Source: Lachnospiraceae bacterium
GTDB taxonomy: Bacteria; Bacillota; Clostridia; Lachnospirales; Lachnospiraceae
Direction of reading: 5' to 3'
Length of the DNA: 45,408 nt
Assembly (NCBI GenBank): GCA_024403555.1
Contig: JAKSRP010000011.1
Span: 1-45,408 of the forward strand
The notes beneath the pieces were generated by a model. That model worked only from the letters and a program-made list of their open reading frames with translations. It did no database searches and was not told the DNA's origin. The number at the start of each line of letters is the position of its first letter. The first letter of the stretch is position 1. The translations under genes were made by a program, and so were the position numbers. Positions 8,447 to 16,852 of the stretch are shown here, one piece after another.

Positions 8447-9121
8447 ATGCCAGCAATTTCAAATGACTGGGCACCCCATTTAAAACCAGAGTATGGGAAA
8501 CCATACTATAAAGATTTATATTATAAAATCAACGAGGAATATCAGAATTATAAGATTTTTCCACCTGCAGATGATATTTTTAATGCCTTTCATCTGACAC
8601 CGCTTGCAAATGTAAAGGCGGTGATTTTAGGGCAGGATCCTTATCATAATGATGGACAGGCACATGGTCTTTGCTTTTCCGTAAAGCCGCCGGTAGAAGC
8701 ACCTCCATCTTTAGTAAACATTTATAAGGAATTACAGGATGATTTGGGCTGTTATATTCCAAATCATGGCTATCTGAATAAATGGGCACAGCAAGGAGTT
8801 CTGATGCTCAATACCGTTCTTACGGTTCGCGCGCATCAGGCGAATTCCCACCGAGGAATCGGATGGGAGGAATTTACGGATGCAGCGATTCGTATTTTAA
8901 ATGAACAGGATCGTCCGATCGTATTTATTTTGTGGGGACGTCCAGCTCAGCAGAAGGCGAAGATGTTAAATAATCCAAACCATCTGATTTTAAAGGCGCC
9001 TCATCCAAGCCCATTATCCGCTTATCGTGGATTTTTCGGAAGCAAACCATTTAGCCAGACAAATGCATTTTTAACAGCGCATGGGGTTGCACCGATCGAC
9101 TGGCAGATTGAGAATATATAG
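8447..9121 (+). CDS. ung: Uracil-DNA glycosylase (family 1)
   Basis: Removes uracil from DNA to start base-excision repair. The 224-residue product carries the water-activating motif GQDPYH with catalytic Asp64 and the C-terminal HPSPLSA motif with His186, both diagnostic of family 1 UNG. Length is normal. AAAGGAGTG precedes the ATG. It is the second gene of a three-gene operon ending with the formyl-THF cyclo-ligase gene. Confidence 0.96.
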   Translation: MPAISNDWAPHLKPEYGKPYYKDLYYKINEEYQNYKIFPPADDIFNAFHLTPLANVKAVILGQDPYHNDGQAHGLCFSVKPPVEAPPSLVNIYKELQDDLGCYIPNHGYLNKWAQQGVLMLNTVLTVRAHQANSHRGIGWEEFTDAAIRILNEQDRPIVFILWGRPAQQKAKMLNNPNHLILKAPHPSPLSAYRGFFGSKPFSQTNAFLTAHGVAPIDWQIENI

Positions 9122-9135
9122 GAGAGTTTAGCGAG

Positions 9136-9720
9136 ATGGATGTGTTAAACAAGATGGAGATTTGTGACAAACAGAGTGTGCGAAAACTTGTGGCAGCGCG
9201 TCAAAAAACCTACAGTAAGGCTTGGGTGGAAGAACAGAGCGTATCAATTCAGAACCAGATTCTTGAGTGTGAAGATTTTAAGAATGCTTCCGCTATCTTT
9301 TGCTATGTGAATTTTGGGAAGGAAGTTGTGACAGTTCCGATTATTGAGACTGCACTTTCTATGGGAAAACGCGTAGGAGTGCCATTATGTCTTGGAAAAG
9401 GTATTATGGATGTTCATGAGATTACATCGCTTGATCAACTAAAACCTGGTGCATATGGGATTTTAGAGCCGGATGCAAGTACTCCACTCATTGATGTAAA
9501 AGACATTGATTTTGGAATCATCCCTTGCGTATCCTGCAACAAAAAAGGGGAGCGTCTAGGGCATGGAGCAGGCTATTATGACCGTTATCTTAGCAAGGGT
9601 AATTTTGTGAAAGCAATTTTATGCTTTGATGAGATGATGGAAGAAGCAATTCCAACCGATGAGCATGATGTGCTCATGGATTATGTAGTGTCCCAGAGTG
9701 GGATGGTGAAGATACAATAA
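9136..9720 (+). CDS. 5-formyltetrahydrofolate cyclo-ligase
   Basis: ATP-dependent conversion of 5-formyl-THF to 5,10-methenyl-THF, recycling the storage folate. The 194-residue product has the basic N-terminal segment and the GERLGHGAGYYDRYL signature near residues 136-150 that binds Mg-ATP. It starts 14 bp after ung and ends at a bidirectional terminator. A second in-frame ATG 15 bp downstream is possible; the first is preferred by position after GGAG/GCGAG. Confidence 0.92.
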   Translation: MDVLNKMEICDKQSVRKLVAARQKTYSKAWVEEQSVSIQNQILECEDFKNASAIFCYVNFGKEVVTVPIIETALSMGKRVGVPLCLGKGIMDVHEITSLDQLKPGAYGILEPDASTPLIDVKDIDFGIIPCVSCNKKGERLGHGAGYYDRYLSKGNFVKAILCFDEMMEEAIPTDEHDVLMDYVVSQSGMVKIQ

Positions 9721-9731
9721 ATAAAAAGAAA

Positions 9732-9761
9732 AAATGCCGAGTTTTTTAAACCTCGGCATTT
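9732..9761. terminator. Bidirectional terminator between convergent genes
   Basis: Stem AAATGCCGAG (9732-9741) with CTCGGCATTT (9752-9761), with A-rich sequence on the left and T-rich on the right. It separates the converging cyclo-ligase (+) and DUF1189 (-) genes. Confidence 0.85.
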
Positions 9762-9767
9762 GTCATA

Positions 9768-10571
9768 TTAATTTCTGATAGCTACATTTCTGTTCTCTAC
9801 GCCCTTAATTGCAAACCATAAAATCACAAATTCAGCCACGGTAAATACAAAGCTGATGATTCCGGAAGAGAGAATTTTTAATCCTGATGCAAAGCACAAA
9901 GACTGAATAAAAGCCGGAATCGTTCTTGCCATGATTGCAAAGAGATATAAGTCTTTAAATCGAAGCTTGATTGGTGAACGCATGGTTGCAATCACTCCGC
10001 ATACCGCCAGGAAAATAGCATTATATAAATAATGGAAGATGACCATCATCGTTGCAGTTACGGCGCCGAACGCCATACTAATATAAAAATAAGGCAGCAG
10101 CTCGGTTAGATTCTTATTCGTAAAGGTCTTGTCGGTCTTTAAGTCTTTAAATTTTAAGTCATAATTTTCTCTCGACATGCGATTGATCATAAGCATGTTG
10201 TTTTCGCTGACAAGTACTTCCACGAGTTTGTCTTCATCAATATCTTTTTCTGTATATTCCTTCACATCGCTGTCTGCAACAATTCGGATTGCTTTGCCAT
10301 TGATATCAATCTTATGGGCAATCGAAAAGGTTCCATCCTTGTATTCAAAAGCTGGCAGCGTCTCCTCGATAAAATGCTTTGGACCGCCAATACTCACGGC
10401 AAATGCTGCTGCAGGAATGATGACCTGTATGGTTGACATTAAAACTGCAACCAGAAGTATATACAGGAGGATGAAGCGTTTTTTAATCCCGATGATCTTC
10501 TCATAATCAGCAGGCTTGGTTACTGCTGTAATGATCATATCTTTTAATGTTATATCGTTTCTTTTTGTCAT
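9768..10571 (-). CDS. DUF1189 family membrane protein
   Basis: A 267-residue integral membrane protein of unknown function. One transmembrane helix (about 30-50) precedes an extracytoplasmic segment rich in charged residues (about 60-150), and four further helices follow (about 160-260). This profile is typical of DUF1189. It lies 20 bp downstream of the DJ-1/PfpI gene on the same strand and may be cotranscribed with it. Confidence 0.75.
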   Translation of the reverse strand: MTKRNDITLKDMIITAVTKPADYEKIIGIKKRFILLYILLVAVLMSTIQVIIPAAAFAVSIGGPKHFIEETLPAFEYKDGTFSIAHKIDINGKAIRIVADSDVKEYTEKDIDEDKLVEVLVSENNMLMINRMSRENYDLKFKDLKTDKTFTNKNLTELLPYFYISMAFGAVTATMMVIFHYLYNAIFLAVCGVIATMRSPIKLRFKDLYLFAIMARTIPAFIQSLCFASGLKILSSGIISFVFTVAEFVILWFAIKGVENRNVAIRN

Positions 10572-10591
10572 AAATTATTAGCAAATAAATC

Positions 10592-11140
10592 CTAGTAAAC
10601 GATGCTGTTTAAGATTTTATCTGCGGTCTCCTTATCTTTTAATACTTCAATGAGTTTGCCGGCAAATGGAATTGCAGTACCCATTCCACGGCTTGTGATA
10701 ATTTTGCCATCTACAGCTACCTGATCATAAATGTAATTTGCACCAGCTTCTACTAAACAATCCTCAAAAGCAGGGTAACTTGTAGCTGTCTTTCCGGAAA
10801 GAAGATCCATATCTGCAAATACACTTGGAGCAGCGCAGATTGCTGCAATATAACGACCTTCTTCAAAGTTTTTACGAACCATGCTGCGAACACGTTCATC
10901 AGCTTTTAAATTAAGTGTTCCTGGCATTCCGCCTGGAAGAACTACCATATCTGGTTCATCATCCATCACGTGATCGATGGTCAAATCTGCAGTTACCGGG
11001 ATTTTGTGAGCCCCCATAATTGCAGGTGTTTCCTGAATAGAAACCATAGTTGTATCAATCTCTGCACGGCGAAGCAGATCGACTACGGTTAAGCCTTCGA
11101 TTTCTTCAAATCCATCTGCTAAAAATACATAAACTTTCAT
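10592..11140 (-). CDS. DJ-1/PfpI family protein
   Basis: A 182-residue cytosolic protein of the DJ-1 (ThiJ/YajL) class, linked to protein or glyoxal deglycation and oxidative stress. The nucleophile Cys102 sits in AAICAAPS, and Glu15 in the GFEEIEG motif is placed to activate it. Length and motifs match the DJ-1 subfamily rather than the longer PfpI proteases. Precise activity is not settled even for characterised members. GGAGGA lies directly upstream of the start. Confidence 0.9.
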   Translation of the reverse strand: MKVYVFLADGFEEIEGLTVVDLLRRAEIDTTMVSIQETPAIMGAHKIPVTADLTIDHVMDDEPDMVVLPGGMPGTLNLKADERVRSMVRKNFEEGRYIAAICAAPSVFADMDLLSGKTATSYPAFEDCLVEAGANYIYDQVAVDGKIITSRGMGTAIPFAGKLIEVLKDKETADKILNSIVY

Positions 11141-11203
11141 TGTGAATCCTCCTGATTTTTTTATTTATAATCCGATAATAAGCCCGGCAAATGGGCAAAT
11201 TTC

Positions 11204-11231
11204 TTGACAACATAGCTAACTACGATATATT
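11204..11231 (+). promoter_or_regulatory. Promoter of CYTH gene
   Basis: TTGACA (11204-11209), 16-bp spacer, TATATT (11226-11231), in the divergent spacer between the DJ-1 and CYTH genes. Confidence 0.75.
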
Positions 11232-11296
11232 ATATCCTATATGATTTACTTTTGGCAAGCAGGATAGGACTGCCCATCAAAAGGAGGAGGAGAACA

Positions 11297-11785
11297 ATGG
11301 AAATCGAACGCAAATTTTTGATGAAGATGCCACCTAGAAATCTTAGCAGCTATGATTGTGCTCAGATCGAACAGGCATATCTTTGTACAAAACCTGTTAT
11401 TCGTATTCGTAAAAAGAATGATGAATATATTCTTACATACAAATCTGTTGGGTTATTAGAAAGAGAAGAATTAGAAGTACCTTTAGATGAAAAAAGCTAT
11501 CAGCATTTATTAAAGAAGTGTGATGGCAATGTTATTACAAAAACTCGTTATTTTATTCCGATTGAAGATGGCTTAACTGTTGAAGTAGATATCTTCAAAC
11601 ATGGTTTTGACGGGCTTATCATCGCAGAAGTTGAATTCCCGGATCTTGAAACAGCAACATCCTTCCGTCCACCTGTGTGGCTTAAGACTGAAGTAACTCA
11701 GGATGCCCGTTTCCAGAACAGCAACTTATGCCAGATGACAGACAACGAAAGAATTACTATTTTGAGAGAGATTCTTTATAACTAA
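11297..11785 (+). CDS. CYTH domain protein (triphosphate tunnel family)
   Basis: A 162-residue triphosphate tunnel metalloenzyme. The family hallmark EIERKF starts at residue 2, followed by the alternating basic and acidic strands of the tunnel (RIRKK near 36-40, EREELEV near 56-62, VEVDIF near 97-102). Known members hydrolyse inorganic triphosphate or make cAMP; this short single-domain form most likely acts on triphosphate compounds. ATG 11297 is preferred because GGAGGAG precedes it and the family motif begins immediately. Confidence 0.88.
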   Translation: MEIERKFLMKMPPRNLSSYDCAQIEQAYLCTKPVIRIRKKNDEYILTYKSVGLLEREELEVPLDEKSYQHLLKKCDGNVITKTRYFIPIEDGLTVEVDIFKHGFDGLIIAEVEFPDLETATSFRPPVWLKTEVTQDARFQNSNLCQMTDNERITILREILYN

Positions 11786-11808
11786 AATTTCAATGAAGAC
11801 AATAATTT

Positions 11809-11838
11809 AGGCTGTTAACGATTTCGTTAACAGCCTTT
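11809..11838 (+). terminator. Terminator after CYTH gene
   Basis: Near-continuous palindrome GGCTGTTAACGA (11809-11820) with TCGTTAACAGCC (11823-11834) and four T. Beyond it, before the converging AraC gene, three short AATAATCA-type repeats occur at about 11848-11886. Confidence 0.8.
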
Positions 11839-11885
11839 TGTGTTTTGCAATAATCATTTGCAATAATCAAATTATAATAATCAAA

Positions 11886-12722
11886 TTAAGACGCTGATTT
11901 GCGATACGCATTCGGTGTCATTCCAGTGCTTTTCTTAAATACCTGTGAAAAATAACTCTGGGAAGAAAAACCAACGGTGCTTGCAATTTGTGCAATAGAC
12001 TGGCTGGTTGTCTCTAAGAGACGCTTGCTTTCCGCGATACGCTTTTCAATCAGATAGTTGATTGGTGAGTAGCCAATGTATTTGTTAAAGGCGTGAACCA
12101 TATAATATTTGTTCATATGGGTCATAGTAGCTAAAGAATCAAGGTTGATATTTTCCGCAAAATGATGGTCAATATAACGCTTGATAAAAGCACATTCCTT
12201 ATTCGTTCTGGCAGAAGAAGTGGATGTGATCGTGCACTTGGTCTGACGAACAACATTGGTTACTAAAATTTCTAATAAATTCTGACATACCTCTTCGTAA
12301 TTAAATTCCATCTTCTTAATTTCATGAAGAATAGATTTGAAATAGAAAGAGATATTCTTATAATTATCCTTTAATGATTTCTTCAAATAAAGAGAAGAAC
12401 TCATATCCGTAAATTCATTCGGTGTGAAGAAAATACCGTCCATACCAATTACGATTGCTTCAATCTGACTGTCCGTATAAGACAGAAGCTGATGAAGTAC
12501 ATTCGGATTGACGATGACTAAATCATTCGTCTGAACCGGACAAAGGGTATTGTCGATGTAGAATTCACCACTGCCACGGGTGATAAAATAAAGCTCCGTA
12601 TAAGTATGTTCCTGAAGCTCTCGGACAGGCTTGGTAGGATAATTCGCTTTTTTAATATAAAGAAGTCGACAGTCAATTGGCTGTGGCTGGCGATTCTGCC
12701 AGGTCATGGATTTTTGATTCAT
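11886..12722 (-). CDS. AraC family transcriptional regulator
   Basis: A 278-residue regulator with an N-terminal cupin-like sensor domain (about 1-110, with the ITRGSGEFYIDN strand motif) and a C-terminal double helix-turn-helix (about 175-276) carrying the signature region ending in TGMTPNAYRKS. The effector is not identifiable. It begins 3 bp downstream of the nucleotidyltransferase gene, so both are likely on one transcript, and it may regulate a sugar-related pathway. Confidence 0.92.
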   Translation of the reverse strand: MNQKSMTWQNRQPQPIDCRLLYIKKANYPTKPVRELQEHTYTELYFITRGSGEFYIDNTLCPVQTNDLVIVNPNVLHQLLSYTDSQIEAIVIGMDGIFFTPNEFTDMSSSLYLKKSLKDNYKNISFYFKSILHEIKKMEFNYEEVCQNLLEILVTNVVRQTKCTITSTSSARTNKECAFIKRYIDHHFAENINLDSLATMTHMNKYYMVHAFNKYIGYSPINYLIEKRIAESKRLLETTSQSIAQIASTVGFSSQSYFSQVFKKSTGMTPNAYRKSAS

Positions 12723-12725
12723 GTT

Positions 12726-13646
12726 CTACCCCCATAAAGATTCTGGGTAAACACCTTCATCACGAAGCTGCTTTAATGAAGCAACAACAAACTCCTTATC
12801 TTCTTTATAAGTAACTCCATACCATTTTGCAGTGGATTTTAATACTTTTACGTCTGCTTTTCCGGAATCAATTAAACCGGAAACAACGGATGGAATAAAA
12901 TATTCGCCCTTTAATGGATTTGTAGCGATTGCATTGTCTAAAAATGCAGGGAATCCTTCGCCGATTTCATCAAATAAATTGTGCTGGAATCCAAAGAAGT
13001 TCATGGATACAGGAGTATCATAAGAAAGTGCTTCCCAGGAAGCTCCATCATCTTCTGTATATTCCGCATGATCGCCACGTTTTTCGATGTGAGTGCGTTC
13101 TGTGATGGACTGTAAAAATCCTTCGTCGTCTGTTACGCATACACCACGGGATACGTGTCCGTTATCTGTTACGGTGTTGCCTAACTGATAGCCAACCATA
13201 GCATAATGATATTTGTCATCATCCTTTGGCTGTGTTAAGTATTCATACATTACCTTGTAAGCATCTGCGCCGTAGTAATCGTCTGCATTGATTACGGCAA
13301 ATGGTCCGTCCACTGCGTCTTTACAGCAGTAGATTGCGTGAGCAGTTCCCCATGGTTTCACTCTGCCTTCTGGAACTTCGTAACCTTCTGGTAATTTATA
13401 TAATTCCTGATATGCATATTCCACATTGATATGTGGTTCGATACGCTTACCGATATTTTCAATAAATACATCTTTGATCTGTTCTTTGATTAAAAATACT
13501 ACCTTGGAAAATCCAGCTCTTTTTGCATCAAATACAGAATAATCGATAATAGCATTGCCGTGTTCGTCCATTGGGTCCATCTGTTTTAATCCGCCATAAC
13601 GACTTCCCATTCCGGCAGCTAAAATCACTAGTGTTGGTTCGTTCAT
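12726..13646 (-). CDS. Sugar-phosphate nucleotidyltransferase
   Basis: A 306-residue NTP_transferase enzyme expected to couple a nucleoside triphosphate to a sugar-1-phosphate. It shows the N-terminal nucleotide-binding loop ILAAGMGSRYGGLKQ (about 7-21), the PWGTAHAIY segment and the metal-binding NADDYYG. It belongs to the group often annotated simply as nucleotidyltransferase, so UTP-glucose or another sugar cannot be chosen from sequence. It forms a two-gene unit with the AraC regulator and is divergent from the HPr-like gene. Confidence 0.85.
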   Translation of the reverse strand: MNEPTLVILAAGMGSRYGGLKQMDPMDEHGNAIIDYSVFDAKRAGFSKVVFLIKEQIKDVFIENIGKRIEPHINVEYAYQELYKLPEGYEVPEGRVKPWGTAHAIYCCKDAVDGPFAVINADDYYGADAYKVMYEYLTQPKDDDKYHYAMVGYQLGNTVTDNGHVSRGVCVTDDEGFLQSITERTHIEKRGDHAEYTEDDGASWEALSYDTPVSMNFFGFQHNLFDEIGEGFPAFLDNAIATNPLKGEYFIPSVVSGLIDSGKADVKVLKSTAKWYGVTYKEDKEFVVASLKQLRDEGVYPESLWG

Positions 13647-13776
13647 AGCTTACCCTCCCTAAACAGTTTTTGTTAAAATATTATCTCATACTAATGTAAG
13701 TATATCACAAAATCGTCATTTTATAAATGATTTTAAGATAAAAAAACTAAAGATTTATAAAAAATGTGGCAAAACA

Positions 13777-13791
13777 TTTACCAGTGGTAAA
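13777..13791. promoter_or_regulatory. Palindromic operator, upstream copy
   Basis: Perfect palindrome TTTACC-AGT-GGTAAA, about 24 bp upstream of the -35 box of the HPr-like gene. The same core occurs again over the promoter spacer, with centres 36 bp apart, consistent with a dimeric repressor binding two sites. The regulator is not encoded next to it. Confidence 0.7.
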
Positions 13792-13800
13792 GTGAAAATG

Positions 13801-13829
13801 TTGACAAAATTTTTTACCAGTGGTATACT
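13801..13829 (+). promoter_or_regulatory. Promoter of HPr-like gene
   Basis: TTGACA (13801-13806), 17-bp spacer, TATACT (13824-13829). The second operator copy covers the spacer and the -10 box, so binding would compete with RNA polymerase. Confidence 0.85.
13813..13827. promoter_or_regulatory. Palindromic operator, promoter-overlapping copy
   Basis: TTTACC-AGT-GGTATA, identical to the upstream copy except at one of the last bases. Its position inside the promoter indicates repression. Confidence 0.7.
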
Positions 13830-13938
13830 ACAACCGAGGTAGAGATTTTTTAATAAAAAACAGATGCATTTCATGGCCTGTTATTTGAAAATCGGAAGAA
13901 ACGGCAATTATTTCCGTAGATGATGAGAGGTAAAAATT

Positions 13939-14208
13939 ATGAAACAATTTGATGTTATTATTAAGGATCCAATGGGTATTCATGCCCGCCCTGCAACTAT
14001 GATTTATAGTGTGTGTAATGCATATAAAAGTCAGGTTAAACTTCAGCATAAAGGGAGAGAAGTTTTTGGTCAGGACGTGCTGGCAGTAATGGGCCTACAT
14101 GTAGTAAAAGGAGATTTACTGCATATAACTGTCGACGGTTCTGATGAAAGTGAGACGATAGAAAAATTAATGGAGTTGTTTGAAGAAATTAACGGAGAAT
14201 TCGAATAA
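13939..14208 (+). CDS. HPr family phosphocarrier, Ser46 replaced by Asp
   Basis: An 89-residue HPr-like protein. The EI-phosphorylated His15 is intact in MGIHARPA. At position 46, where Firmicute HPr carries the HPrK target Ser in a KSIMGVM context, this protein has Asp (GQDVLAVM). HPrK control should be absent, and the Asp could mimic the P-Ser form that binds CcpA. It differs from Crh, which lacks His15 but keeps Ser46. The gene is monocistronic or leads the transketolase genes, which have their own promoter 80 bp downstream. Strong operator control suggests a specialised, inducible PTS rather than the general HPr. Confidence 0.9.
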   Translation: MKQFDVIIKDPMGIHARPATMIYSVCNAYKSQVKLQHKGREVFGQDVLAVMGLHVVKGDLLHITVDGSDESETIEKLMELFEEINGEFE

Positions 14209-14286
14209 TAATTGGCAAATGACACGCGTTTTCAGAATATACGGGGTATTTAATGTGAACAAGTGTTACAATTTAGTCCGAACTCA

Positions 14287-14315
14287 TTGATTTAGATACA
14301 TGCGCATATTATAAT
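14287..14315 (+). promoter_or_regulatory. Transketolase promoter
   Basis: TTGATT (14287-14292), 17-bp spacer, TATAAT (14310-14315), about 35 bp before the start of the transketolase N-terminal subunit gene. Confidence 0.75.
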
Positions 14316-14350
14316 TAAGTTACTAAATATTTTAAAAGGAGAGATATACT

Positions 14351-15163
14351 ATGGCATCATTAGCTGCAACAGCAAACGAAATCAGAAAAGGCATTATTAA
14401 AGCAACAAATAGTGCAAAATCCGGTCATCCAGGTGGATCTTTATCCGCAGCAGACATCTTCACATATCTTTATTTTGAAGAAATGAACATTGATCCTGCT
14501 AATCCAAAAGACCCTAACAGAGACCGTTTTGTATTATCCAAGGGACATGTTGCTCCAGGTTACTACGCAACATTAGCTGAAAGAGGCTACTTCCCTAAAG
14601 AAGATTTATTAACATTAAGAAAGATCGGTTCTCATTTACAGGGACATCCTTGTATCGCTCATACACCAGGTGTAGATATGTCCTCTGGTTCTTTAGGACA
14701 GGGCATCTCTTGTGCAGTTGGTATGGCAATTTCTGCTAAATTAACAGGTGCTGATTACCGTGTATACACATTACTTGGCGATGGTGAAATCCAGGAAGGT
14801 CAGGTATGGGAAGCATCTATGTTAGCAGGACATAGAAACTTAGATAACTTAGTTGTAATCGTTGATAACAATGGTTTACAGATTGATGGTAACATCGCAG
14901 ATGTATGTTCTCCATATCCAATCGCTGACAAATTCAAAGCTTTCAACTTTAACGTAGTTGAAATCGATGGACATGACTTTGATCAGATCGCAGACGCATT
15001 TGCTCAGGCAAAAGCTTGCAAAGGTATGCCAACAGCTATTATCGCTAAAACTGTTAAAGGTAAAGGCGTAAGCTTCATGGAAAATCAGGCATCCTGGCAT
15101 GGATCTGCTCCTAACGATGAACAGATGGCAATTGCATTAGCTGACTTAGCTAAATTAGACTAG
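14351..15163 (+). CDS. Transketolase, N-terminal (TPP-binding) subunit
   Basis: The 270-residue alpha part of a split transketolase, which moves two-carbon units between sugar phosphates in the non-oxidative pentose phosphate pathway. The TPP/Mg motif GDGEIQEGQVWEA is followed about 20 residues later by VDNNG. It ends where the pyrimidine-binding domain would begin; that domain is encoded by the next gene. Split forms are common in Clostridia. AGGAGAG precedes the ATG, and codon use is markedly uniform, as in highly expressed genes. Confidence 0.95.
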   Translation: MASLAATANEIRKGIIKATNSAKSGHPGGSLSAADIFTYLYFEEMNIDPANPKDPNRDRFVLSKGHVAPGYYATLAERGYFPKEDLLTLRKIGSHLQGHPCIAHTPGVDMSSGSLGQGISCAVGMAISAKLTGADYRVYTLLGDGEIQEGQVWEASMLAGHRNLDNLVVIVDNNGLQIDGNIADVCSPYPIADKFKAFNFNVVEIDGHDFDQIADAFAQAKACKGMPTAIIAKTVKGKGVSFMENQASWHGSAPNDEQMAIALADLAKLD

Positions 15164-15185
15164 TAGAAAGCGAGGACTATTGAAT

Positions 15186-16124
15186 ATGGCAGACGTAAAG
15201 AAAATCGCTACTAGAGAATCTTATGGTAGTGCATTAGTAGAATTAGGAAAAAAATATGACAACTTAGTAGTTTTAGATGCTGACCTTGCAGGCGCAACTA
15301 AAACAGGTATGTTCAAGAAAGAATTCCCAGAACGCCACATCGACTGTGGTATCGCTGAAGGTAACATGGTATCTGTAGCTGCAGGTCTTGCTTCCACAGG
15401 TTTAGTACCATTTGCTTCCACATTCGCAATGTTCGCAGCTGGACGTGCTTTTGAACAGGTACGTAACTCTGTTGGATATCCACACTTAAACGTTAAAATC
15501 GGTGCTACACATGCTGGTATCTCCGTAGGTGAAGACGGTGCTACACATCAGTGTAACGAAGACTTAGCTCTTATGAGAACTATCCCAGGTATGGTAGTAA
15601 TCAACCCAGCTGATGACACAGAAGCTAAAGCAGCTGTATTTGCAGCTTACGAATATGAAGGACCAGTTTACTTAAGATTTGGTCGTCTTGCTGCTCCAGT
15701 AATCTTTGACCCAGAAACATACAAATTTGAAATTGGTAAAGGTCAGATTCTTGAAGATGGTACAGATGTAACAATCATCGCTACAGGTCTTGAAGTTGGT
15801 TATTCCTTAGAAGCAGCTAAAATCTTAGCTGAAAAAGGTATCTCCGCTCAGGTAATCAACATGGCTACAATCAAACCAATCGACGAAGAATTAATCGTTG
15901 AAGCTGCTAAGAAGACAGGCAAAGTTGTTACAGTTGAAGAACATTCCATCATCGGTGGTTTAGGTTCTGCAGTTTGTGACGTACTCGCTGCTAAATGCCC
16001 AACTCCAGTTCTTAAGATTGGTGTTAATGATGAATTCGGTCATTCCGGTCCAGCTGTTGCATTAATCGAAGAATTCGGTTTAGATGGCAAAGGCATCGCA
16101 GCAAAAGTTGAAGCTTGGGTTTAA
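15186..16124 (+). CDS. Transketolase, C-terminal (pyrimidine-binding) subunit
   Basis: The 312-residue beta part of the split transketolase, containing the pyrimidine-binding and C-terminal domains; IAEGNMVSVAAGLA holds the Glu that activates TPP. A TTG codon at 15180 is in frame, but ATG 15186 sits at better spacing from GAGG and is preferred. It starts 22 bp after the alpha gene, and both subunits are needed for one active site. Confidence 0.94.
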   Translation: MADVKKIATRESYGSALVELGKKYDNLVVLDADLAGATKTGMFKKEFPERHIDCGIAEGNMVSVAAGLASTGLVPFASTFAMFAAGRAFEQVRNSVGYPHLNVKIGATHAGISVGEDGATHQCNEDLALMRTIPGMVVINPADDTEAKAAVFAAYEYEGPVYLRFGRLAAPVIFDPETYKFEIGKGQILEDGTDVTIIATGLEVGYSLEAAKILAEKGISAQVINMATIKPIDEELIVEAAKKTGKVVTVEEHSIIGGLGSAVCDVLAAKCPTPVLKIGVNDEFGHSGPAVALIEEFGLDGKGIAAKVEAWV

Positions 16125-16163
16125 TTTGTAAGCTTAGACGATATATTTTTTAAAGAATATCGA

Positions 16164-16198
16164 GGGGTTGAATACAATTGTATTCAACCCCTTTTTTT
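16164..16198 (+). terminator. Terminator after transketolase operon
   Basis: Perfect 14-bp palindromic stem GGGGTTGAATACAA/TTGTATTCAACCCC followed by seven T. One of the strongest terminators in the window. Confidence 0.92.
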
Positions 16199-16270
16199 CG
16201 TTCTCATTTTTTGATATAATGCTCTTTATAGAGATAAATGGCCGTTCAAAATATGTGAGAGGAAAATCAT

Positions 16271-16849
16271 ATGGAATTATTAAAAGAAAGAATTCGTAAA
16301 GATGGTGTCTTAAAACCAGGTAATGTATTAAAAGTTGATAATTTTCTTAACCATCAGATGGACATCAAACTGATGAATGAAATTGGTAAGGAATTTAAAA
16401 AACGTTTTGAAGGTGAACAGATCGATAAAATTCTTACAATTGAAGCATCCGGTATCGGGATTGCAGCAATTGTAGCACAGTATTTTGACTGTAACATGGT
16501 ATTTGCGAAAAAGAGCAAATCTATTAACTTAGACGGTGATATGCTCACTGCCAAGATCGAATCATTTACACATAAAAGAGTGTACGATGTAATCGTATCC
16601 AAAAAGTTTATCAATCCAGGCGAAAAAATCTTAGTAATCGATGATTTTATGGCAAATGGATGTGCAGCAAGAGGCCTTTGTAAATTAATTGTAGATGCTG
16701 GTGCTGAAATCGTAGGTATCGGTATTGTAATCGAAAAAGGTTTCCAGTCTGGTGGACAGGATTTACGTGATCAGGGCTTCAGAGTAGAATCCCTTGCTAT
16801 CGTAGATGGTATGGATGATGAAGCTGGTACAATCCAGTTCCGTGAGTAA
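16271..16849 (+). CDS. xpt: Xanthine phosphoribosyltransferase
   Basis: Converts xanthine and PRPP to XMP in purine salvage. The 192-residue product matches Xpt in length and motifs; the PRPP-binding loop appears as VIDDFMANG (about 125-133). It sits 3 bp before yqeC, at the head of the selenium/molybdenum hydroxylase gene group, which suggests that the hydroxylase handles purines. The 70-bp upstream region is too short for a purine riboswitch, and none was seen; a -10 TATAAT lies at 16215-16220. Confidence 0.95.
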   Translation: MELLKERIRKDGVLKPGNVLKVDNFLNHQMDIKLMNEIGKEFKKRFEGEQIDKILTIEASGIGIAAIVAQYFDCNMVFAKKSKSINLDGDMLTAKIESFTHKRVYDVIVSKKFINPGEKILVIDDFMANGCAARGLCKLIVDAGAEIVGIGIVIEKGFQSGGQDLRDQGFRVESLAIVDGMDDEAGTIQFRE

Positions 16850-16852
16850 TAT

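Noticed and set aside
16199..16270. Purine riboswitch upstream of xpt
   Set aside because: Only about 70 bp lie between the terminator and the start codon, and no conserved junction sequence was found.
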